Shown piece by piece: positions 33,422-39,329 of a DNA stretch of 39,329 bases; the first letter of the stretch is position 1, and each line of letters opens with the position of its first letter. The DNA comes from Vibrio cholerae (lineage in GTDB: Bacteria; Actinomycetota; Actinomycetes; Actinomycetales; Micrococcaceae): contig WNZI01000033.1 in assembly GCA_009728235.1 (NCBI GenBank), positions 1 to 39,329 on the forward strand. Direction: 5' to 3'. The notes beneath the pieces are model-generated. The model did not search any database and was not told the origin of the DNA. It saw only the letters and a list, made by a program, of their open reading frames with translations. The position numbers were made by a program, and so were the translations under genes.

Positions 33422-36046
33422 CTACCGGGTGGCTCGAACCGTCAGGCCTCCGGCGTCGAGTGCGGCACCATCGGCCGCCTCCGGCTCGGACTCCGACCTG
33501 TCGACGATGACGGTGTCCCCGTCGACGATCTCTCCCGCCAGGATGCCCTTCGCGAGGCGATCACCGATCTCCCTCTGCACGAGCCGGCGGAGCGGGCGGG
33601 CGCCGTACGCCGGATCGAAGCCGGTCAGGGCGAGCCACTCACCGGCCGCTGCGCTGACCTCGAGTTCGAGCCGGCGGTCGTGCAGCCTGTCCCCCAGCGC
33701 CTTGACCTGCAGGTCCACGATCCGTGAGAGCTCGTCGAGGCTCAGCGGATCGAAGATCACGACGTCGTCGAGCCGGTTCAGGAACTCCGGTCGGAAGTTC
33801 GCGTTGACGGCGGACATCACGGCGGACCGCTTGGTGGCGTCGTCGAGTGACGGGTCCACGAGGAACTGCGAACCGAGGTTCGATGTCAGCACCAGGATGA
33901 CGTTCCGGAAGTCGACCGTCCGGCCCTGGCCGTCGGTCAGGCGCCCGTCGTCGAGCACCTGCAGGAGCAGGTCGAAGACCTCGGGGTGTGCCTTCTCCAC
34001 CTCGTCCAGCAGGACGACGCTGTAGGGGCGGCGGCGCACGGCCTCGGTGAGCTGGCCACCCTCCTCGTAGCCGACGTAGCCCGGAGGCGCACCGACGAGG
34101 CGGGACACCGAGTGCTTCTCCGAGTACTCGGACATGTCGATCCTGATCATGGCCCGCTCGTCGTCGAACAGGAAGTCCGCGAGCGCCTTGGCGAGCTCCG
34201 TCTTGCCCACGCCCGTGGGTCCGAGGAAGAGGAAGGACCCGGTGGGCCGGTTCGGGTCCGACACGCCGGCGCGGGCACGCCGGACGGCGTCGGACACCGT
34301 GGCCACGGCCCGCTGCTGGCCGATCAGGCGGGATCCGATGGCGTCCTCCATCCGCAGCAGCTTCTCGCTCTCACCCTGGAGCATGCGTCCGGCCGGGATG
34401 CCGGTCCAGGCGGAGATGACCTCGGCGATGTCGTTCGAGGTGACTTCCTCGGCGACCATCAGTTCCGGACCGTTGACGGTCTGCTGCTCTGCAGCCTGTG
34501 CTTCCCGGAGCTCCCGCTCGACCTGCGGGATCTCCCCGTACAGGATGCGCGACGCCGTCTCGAGATCACCCTCGCGCTGGGCGCGGTCCGCCTGGGACCG
34601 CAGGTCGTCCAGGGACGCCTTCAGGTCCCCCACACGGTTCAGGCCGGCCTTCTCCGACTCCCACCGTGCGTTGAGCCCGTCCAGTTCCTCCTGCCGGTCG
34701 GCCATCTCGGCACGCAGGGCCTGGAGGCGTTCGATGGACGCCTCGTCCTTCTCCCGCGAGAGTGCCATCTCCTCCATGTGCATGCGCTCGAGCGAACGGC
34801 GCAACTCGTCGATCTCCACAGGTGCGGAGTCGATCTCCATGCGCAGACGGGACGCGGCCTCGTCCACGAGGTCGATGGCCTTGTCGGGCAACTGCCGGCC
34901 CGGGATGTACCGGTGGGACAGCGTGGCCGCGGCGACGAGCGCCGAATCGGCGATCGACACCTTGTGGTGCGCCTCGTAGCGCTGCTTCAGCCCGCGCAGG
35001 ATCCCGATCGTGTCGGGGACGGACGGCTCGCCCACGTACACCTGCTGGAACCGGCGCTCGAGTGCCGGGTCCTTCTCCACGTTCTCGCGGTACTCGTCCA
35101 GCGTCGTCGCTCCGATGAGCCGGAGTTCTCCGCGCGCGAGCATGGGCTTGAGCATGTTCCCGGCGTCCATCGAGCCTTCGGACGCACCCGCACCGACGAC
35201 GGTGTGGAGTTCGTCGATGAAGGTCACGACCTGACCGTTGGAGGAACGGATCTCCTCGAGCACGGCCTTGAGCCTCTCCTCGAATTCGCCGCGATACTTC
35301 GCGCCGGCGATCATCGAACCGAGGTCGAGGCTGATGAGCCTCTTGCCCCGCAGCGACTCGGGCACGTCCCCGGCGACCATGCGCTGGGCCAGGCCCTCGA
35401 CGACGGCGGTCTTCCCGACGCCGGGTTCACCGATCAGGACGGGATTGTTCTTGGTGCGGCGGCTCAGCACCTGCACCACGCGGCGGATCTCGGCGTCGCG
35501 TCCGATCACGGGGTCGAGCTTGCCGCTCCGGGCGACCTCGGTCAGGTCCACACCGAACTTCTCGAGCGCCTGGAAGGTGTTCTCGGGGTCCGGCGTCGTC
35601 ACCTTGCGTTCTCCGCGGACACCCGGGAGGGCCGCAGCGAGGGCCTCCCGTGAGAGTCCCACGGACCGCAGGATGCCGCCCGCCGCGCCACTGTCGGCCG
35701 CGAGCGCCAGGAGGAGATGCTCGGTGGAGACGAACTGGTCCCCCAGACCCTCGGCCTCCTGGCGGGCGACACCGACCATCTGCAGTGCGCCGCGCGACAG
35801 TTGCGGCTGCGCGACGGAGGAGCCCGACGACGACGGAAGCGCCTTGATCGCCGAGCTCGCCTGCACGCTCACGGTGTCCGGGTCCACGCCCGCCGCACGG
35901 AGCAGCGCGACGGCGATACCCTCCCGCTGATCCAGGAGTGCCTTGAGGAAGTGGGGAGTCTCGATCTGGGCATTGCCCGCCGTGGAAGCGTTCATGGCGG
36001 CAGCCGAGAGCACCTCACGGCTCTTGGTGGTGAAGTTGTTGTCCAT
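33422..36046 (-). CDS. clpB: ATP-dependent disaggregase ClpB
   Basis: ClpB is a hexameric AAA+ chaperone that, with DnaK, pulls proteins out of aggregates. The 874 residues carry the N-terminal Clp repeat domain (1 to about 145) and the first ATPase domain with Walker A GEPGVGKT near 206 and Walker [10 protein letters not shown] near 277. A coiled-coil middle domain follows (about 400-525), then the second ATPase domain with GPTGVGKT near 609 and [12 protein letters not shown] near 676. Length and order are normal. AGGAAGGA precedes the ATG. A HAIR-type palindrome overlaps its promoter, so control by HspR is likely. Confidence 0.98.
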   Translation of the reverse strand: MDNNFTTKSREVLSAAAMNASTAGNAQIETPHFLKALLDQREGIAVALLRAAGVDPDTVSVQASSAIKALPSSSGSSVAQPQLSRGALQMVGVARQEAEGLGDQFVSTEHLLLALAADSGAAGGILRSVGLSREALAAALPGVRGERKVTTPDPENTFQALEKFGVDLTEVARSGKLDPVIGRDAEIRRVVQVLSRRTKNNPVLIGEPGVGKTAVVEGLAQRMVAGDVPESLRGKRLISLDLGSMIAGAKYRGEFEERLKAVLEEIRSSNGQVVTFIDELHTVVGAGASEGSMDAGNMLKPMLARGELRLIGATTLDEYRENVEKDPALERRFQQVYVGEPSVPDTIGILRGLKQRYEAHHKVSIADSALVAAATLSHRYIPGRQLPDKAIDLVDEAASRLRMEIDSAPVEIDELRRSLERMHMEEMALSREKDEASIERLQALRAEMADRQEELDGLNARWESEKAGLNRVGDLKASLDDLRSQADRAQREGDLETASRILYGEIPQVERELREAQAAEQQTVNGPELMVAEEVTSNDIAEVISAWTGIPAGRMLQGESEKLLRMEDAIGSRLIGQQRAVATVSDAVRRARAGVSDPNRPTGSFLFLGPTGVGKTELAKALADFLFDDERAMIRIDMSEYSEKHSVSRLVGAPPGYVGYEEGGQLTEAVRRRPYSVVLLDEVEKAHPEVFDLLLQVLDDGRLTDGQGRTVDFRNVILVLTSNLGSQFLVDPSLDDATKRSAVMSAVNANFRPEFLNRLDDVVIFDPLSLDELSRIVDLQVKALGDRLHDRRLELEVSAAAGEWLALTGFDPAYGARPLRRLVQREIGDRLAKGILAGEIVDGDTVIVDRSESEPEAADGAALDAGGLTVRATR

Positions 36047-36070
36047 GCGCGGATTCCTTCCTGATCGGAG

Positions 36071-36100
36071 CAGTTACTACCTTGAGTGTACTCGGCTCAA
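36071..36100 (-). promoter_or_regulatory. predicted clpB promoter
   Basis: On the minus strand, a -35 hexamer TTGAGC (36095-36100) and a -10 hexamer TAACTG (36071-36076) are spaced by 18 nt. The -35 box lies inside the HAIR element. Confidence 0.45.
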
Positions 36101-36101
36101 C
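36081..36101. promoter_or_regulatory. HAIR element (HspR-binding operator) upstream of clpB
   Basis: CTTGAGT-N7-GCTCAAC matches the HAIR consensus CTTGAGT-N7-ACTCAAG at 12 of 14 fixed positions. It lies 35 nt upstream of clpB, the usual target of the heat-shock repressor HspR in actinobacteria. Confidence 0.8.
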
Positions 36102-36215
36102 TCTTGGCCGCGCCTTCTCATTCCGTCGCTTCGCCCACAGCGAAGCACCGGTCGGAAGGCGTCCCCGCCCGGCACGCCGCCGCCGCAGCGGGGGCGTTTC
36201 GTGTTCTCCGACATA

Positions 36216-38206
36216 ATGGGCCGTATGGGGAAACTTCACCGCGCCACCTCCGTCCTGACGGTCGCCGTCCTGGCCCTCTCCCTGTCGGCCTGCACCGACG
36301 ACCGCCCGACGGCCGAGGACGCGGCCCGCACGTTGGCCGAGGGACTGGGCCGGCTCGACGTCGGAGCGTCCGCCTTCACCGCTGCCGAAGCCTCGGAGGT
36401 GACCGAGCAGCTCGCCCTGATCACCGAGGGATTCGCACCGGCTGCTCCGGATGTCACCGTGGCAGGCGTGGAGGAGACGGGCGAGGACAGCGCGACAGCG
36501 ACCCTGGACTACGTCTGGGATCTCGACGACACGGACCAGGACTGGACCTACACCACGACGGCGGACCTGACGCGCGTGGAGGACGCCTGGCAGACCGCCT
36601 GGGAGCCCGCCGTGTTCGTTCCGGACCTCCTGCCGGACGAGAAGCTGACCCTGACGAGTGTTCCCGGGGACCGTGGGGACATCACCGGGGCCGGTGGCGA
36701 GGTCATCGTCACGCAGCGGCCGGTGCTCCGAGTCGGCATCGACAAGACCGGAGTGCCGGAGGCCGGACAGGCCGCCTCGGCCCGTGCCCTCGCGACCCTG
36801 CTCGAACTCGATCCGGACGCGTACGAGAAGCAGGTCTCGGAGGCGGGAGCGGAAGCCTTCGTGGTAGCGCTCGTCCTGCGCGACGATGCCGGCCGCACGG
36901 TCACCGACGCCCAGATCGACGCCATCCCCGGAGCCCTCCGGCAGGAGGACACGCTCGAACTCGCCCCGACCCGCACCTTCGCCCGCGAACTGCTCGGGAG
37001 TGTCGGGGAAGCCACCGAGGAACTCGTCGAGCAGTCCGACGGCACCCTGCGCGCCGGGGACGTCACCGGACTGGGCGGCCTGCAGCTGCAGCACAACGCG
37101 CGCCTCGCCGGCACACCGGGCCTCGAGGTCAACGCAGCGCCCATCGACGCTCCCGGCACCCCCACGCAGCGGCTCTTCGCGAAGCCCGCCGTCGACGGCG
37201 AGGACCTCGCCACCACGCTCGATCCCCGGCTCCAGAGCCTGGGCGAGGAGGTCCTCGCGGACGAGCCCTCGGCGTCGTCGATCGTGGCCATCCGGCCCAG
37301 TACGGGCGAGATCCTCGCTGCGGCCAACGGCCCCGGCAGCGAAGGGCTGCAGACGGCCCTTCTCGGGCAGTACCCGCCCGGCTCCACGTTCAAGGTCGCG
37401 ACGAGCCTCGCACTCCTTCGGCAGGGCTTCACGCCCGAGACTCCCACCGAGTGCACCGAAGAGGTGACGGTCGACGGACGCGCGTTCAACAACGCCAGCA
37501 CCTACCCGGCACAGTTCCTCGGGACCATTCCGCTCCTCGAGACCTTCGCGCAGTCCTGCAACACGGGCTTCATCGCGACGAGGGACGAGATCTCCCAGGC
37601 CGAGCTCGCCGGCGCGGCGACCGATCTCGGCATCGGTGTCGAAGCGAGCATCGGTACGCCCGCCTTCTTCGGATCCGTCCCCACCGACGCGGAGGGCACG
37701 GCGCACGCCGCCGCCATGATCGGGCAGGGTGAGGTCCTCGTCTCGCCGCTCGCGCTCGCCACGATGGCCGCCTCCGTCGCGCCGGAGCCCGCATCACCCC
37801 GACTCTTCTCGCTCCCGGGGAGCCGACGGACCTGGACCCGGGCTCCGAGAGCGCCGCGGCGAGCGATGCACCGACCGATGATGCGTCCTCGTCGCCCGAG
37901 GAGTCGGCGAACGCCGATGCTGCGCCGAGCGCCTTCACAGCCGCAGAGTCCGCGACCCTCAAGACGCTCATGACCGCCGTCGTCGCGCAGGGCGGCGCCG
38001 GACTGCTGCAGGACGTGCCGGGCGAACCGGTGCTGGCCAAGACGGGCACGGCGGAGTTCGGCAGCGAGGACCCGCCGCGCACCCACGCCTGGGTCGTCGC
38101 GCTGCAGGGTGATCTCGCCGTCGCGGTCTTCGTCGAGGAGGGCGAGCTCGGATCCACCTCGGGCGGACCCCTGATGCGCGCGTTCCTCGCGGGAGCCGCC
38201 TCCTGA
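36216..38206 (+). pseudogene. penicillin-binding protein, lipoprotein class B transpeptidase, with one frameshift
   Basis: Reading through one missing base gives about 663 residues. A lipoprotein signal ends in LSAC (about residues 22-25). An NTF2-like N-terminal domain (about 30-140) and a dimerisation domain precede the transpeptidase domain, with Ser390-x-x-Lys393 in PPGSTFKV, SCN in AQSCNTGF near 450, and KTGT near 608. The frame breaks near 37780, after MAASVA; a base is missing from GCGCC and the correct frame then runs to the TGA at 38206. The region after the break is rich in Ala, Asp and Ser before KTGT. The domain order matches MecA/PBP2a-like transpeptidases of Gram-positives. The ATG at 36216 is my choice (36225 is also possible). 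Sequence error is the likeliest cause of the break. Confidence 0.85.
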
Positions 38207-38222
38207 CGGCGCGGTTCCACCG

Positions 38223-38239
38223 GCCCGCCGACCGCGGGC
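38223..38239 (+). terminator. short hairpin after the penicillin-binding protein gene
   Basis: GCCCGC (38223-38228) pairs with GCGGGC (38234-38239) around CGACC, followed by TTAT. It lies 16 nt after the stop. Short, so uncertain. Confidence 0.35.
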
Positions 38240-38352
38240 TTATCCACTTCGATGACATGGGGGTCAGATCAATACCGTGAACGCAGTAGCTTGATCAATC
38301 TCCGGCGCGCAGGTGCGACGCCGGGGGCAATTCGAAGACCGAAAGGGTCGCA

Positions 38353-39329
38353 GTGGATCTCACGTTCATCCCGCTCATCATCGGCGCGGTGGTGCTGCTC
38401 GTCATCATCGTCGTCGCCATCGTGCTCGCCCGCATGGCTCTGCATATCGCGAGCCCGGACCAGGCGCTCATCATCTCCTCGAAGGACAGCAAGGGGCAGC
38501 CGGATCCGGACAGCCAGCGAGTCGTCTTCGGCCGCATCTTCATCAACCCGTTCTCGCAGCGCGCCTACCCGCTGTCCCTCGCGTCCCGGCAGGTGTCCCT
38601 GCGGATCGAGGGCATCTCGAAGAACGGCATCAAGCTCCACCTGACCGGTGTGGCCCAGGTCAAGGTGGGCGGCGACGCCGACGCCGTCCGCAAGGCGGCC
38701 CAGCGCTTCCTCAACCAGCAGGACGCCATCGATCACTACACCCAGGAGACGCTCTCCGGCTCGCTGCGCTCGATCGTGGGCACGCTGACCGTCGAGTCGA
38801 TCATCCGGGACCGCGCCACCTTCGCGAAGAGCGTGAAGGAGGAGGCCGAGCACTCCATGCACAACCAGGGCCTGGAGATCGACACCTTCCAGATCCAGTC
38901 CGTGGATGACGACTCCGGCTACCTGAAGAACCTCGGGCGGCCGAGGCAGCCCTCGCGGAACGCAACGCGAAGATCGCCGAGGCGCGCTCCATGCAGGAGT
39001 CGGAGCAGGCACGTGCCATCTCCGACGAGCAGGTCGCGCTCGCCCAGCAGCAGCTGATCATCCGCCGCGCCGAGTTGAAGGAGGAGGCGGACGCCCGCCA
39101 GGCACGCGCCGACGCATCAGGGCCACTCGCCCAGGCCGAACAGCAGGAGCAGGTCATCATGCGTGAGCAGCAGGTGGCGCAGCGACGTTCCGAGCTGCGT
39201 GAGCGCGAGCTCGACACCGAGGTGCGCAAGCCGGCCGACGCCGAGAAGTACCGCCTGATCCAGCAGGCGGACGCGAAGCTCGAGGAGCGCCGCCGCGGGT
39301 CCGAGGCGACCGAGATCGAGGCCCGCGTG
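38353..39329 (+). pseudogene. flotillin/SPFH-domain membrane protein, frameshifted and cut by the window end
   Basis: The protein begins MDLTFIPLIIGAVVLLVIIV (one membrane helix, about 5-27), followed by an SPFH domain (about 30-190, with PDQALIISSK and LEIDTFQIQSV). It continues as an Ala/Glu/Gln-rich coiled coil, with EVRKPADAEKYRL near the end, a segment typical of flotillins. One base is missing near 38939: after YLKNLGR the correct frame continues as AEAALAERNAKIAEARS. The 3' end lies outside the window. Flotillins organise membrane microdomains. The start is a GTG at 38353 with AAAGGG upstream. As with purM, the break is probably a sequence error. Confidence 0.83.

Noticed and set aside
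1-39329. CRISPR arrays, tRNA or rRNA genes, insertion sequences, phage attachment sites
   Set aside because: Looked for regularly spaced repeats, tRNA-like clover elements, transposase motifs and matching repeats at the island ends. None was recognised by eye.

Overview
The window is high-GC actinobacterial DNA, most likely from the Micrococcaceae (Arthrobacter sensu lato). The evidence is the purF-purM pair, the DUF3073 gene, a ClpB with a HAIR-type heat-shock operator, a septum-formation-family membrane protein, and codon use dominated by G or C in third position. No tRNA, rRNA, CRISPR array, integrase or transposase was recognised.

Layout. (1) 1-4.8 kb, chromosomal backbone: the tail of an unknown gene, a DUF2079 polytopic membrane protein, a small two-helix membrane protein, then purF and purM overlapping by 4 nt. 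(2) 4.95-13.4 kb, high-GC xylan and xylose block: a large secreted enzyme joining a CE4 deacetylase to a GH10 xylanase, a second secreted GH10 xylanase, a divergent LacI-type repressor, and xylA-xylB. A promoter with a nested palindromic operator precedes the second xylanase, and another precedes xylA. (3) 13.4-16.5 kb: a four-helix membrane protein, a GAF-only protein, an SDR and a YrhK-like protein. (4) 17-28.1 kb, lower-GC hemicellulose block: a GH51 arabinofuranosidase and an operon encoding a sugar ABC transporter (binding protein and two permeases, no ATPase), a GH3 beta-xylosidase and a cytoplasmic GH10. A second LacI paralogue is divergent from this operon, with a perfect TCGAAA-G-TTTCGA palindrome between them. 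A 33-codon remnant of another sugar permease precedes an epimerase/dehydratase gene. (5) 28.2-31.3 kb: a ROK regulator and two SDR-type oxidoreductases. (6) 31.5-39.3 kb, backbone again: DUF3073, septum-formation-family protein, clpB, a lipoprotein penicillin-binding protein and a truncated flotillin/SPFH gene.

How the genes fit together. The two secreted enzymes would deacetylate and cut xylan outside the cell. The lipoprotein and its permeases would import xylo-oligosaccharides. The cytoplasmic GH10, the GH3 and the GH51 would reduce them to xylose and arabinose, and XylA and XylB would pass xylose to the pentose phosphate pathway. In other actinobacteria DUF3073 lies directly downstream of purM and convergent with it; here they are about 26.7 kb apart. 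The whole polysaccharide region therefore looks like an island inserted at that junction.

Caution. Four otherwise well-conserved genes (purM, GH3, penicillin-binding protein, SPFH) are each broken by one or two small indels. The pattern fits residual sequencing or assembly error better than gene decay.
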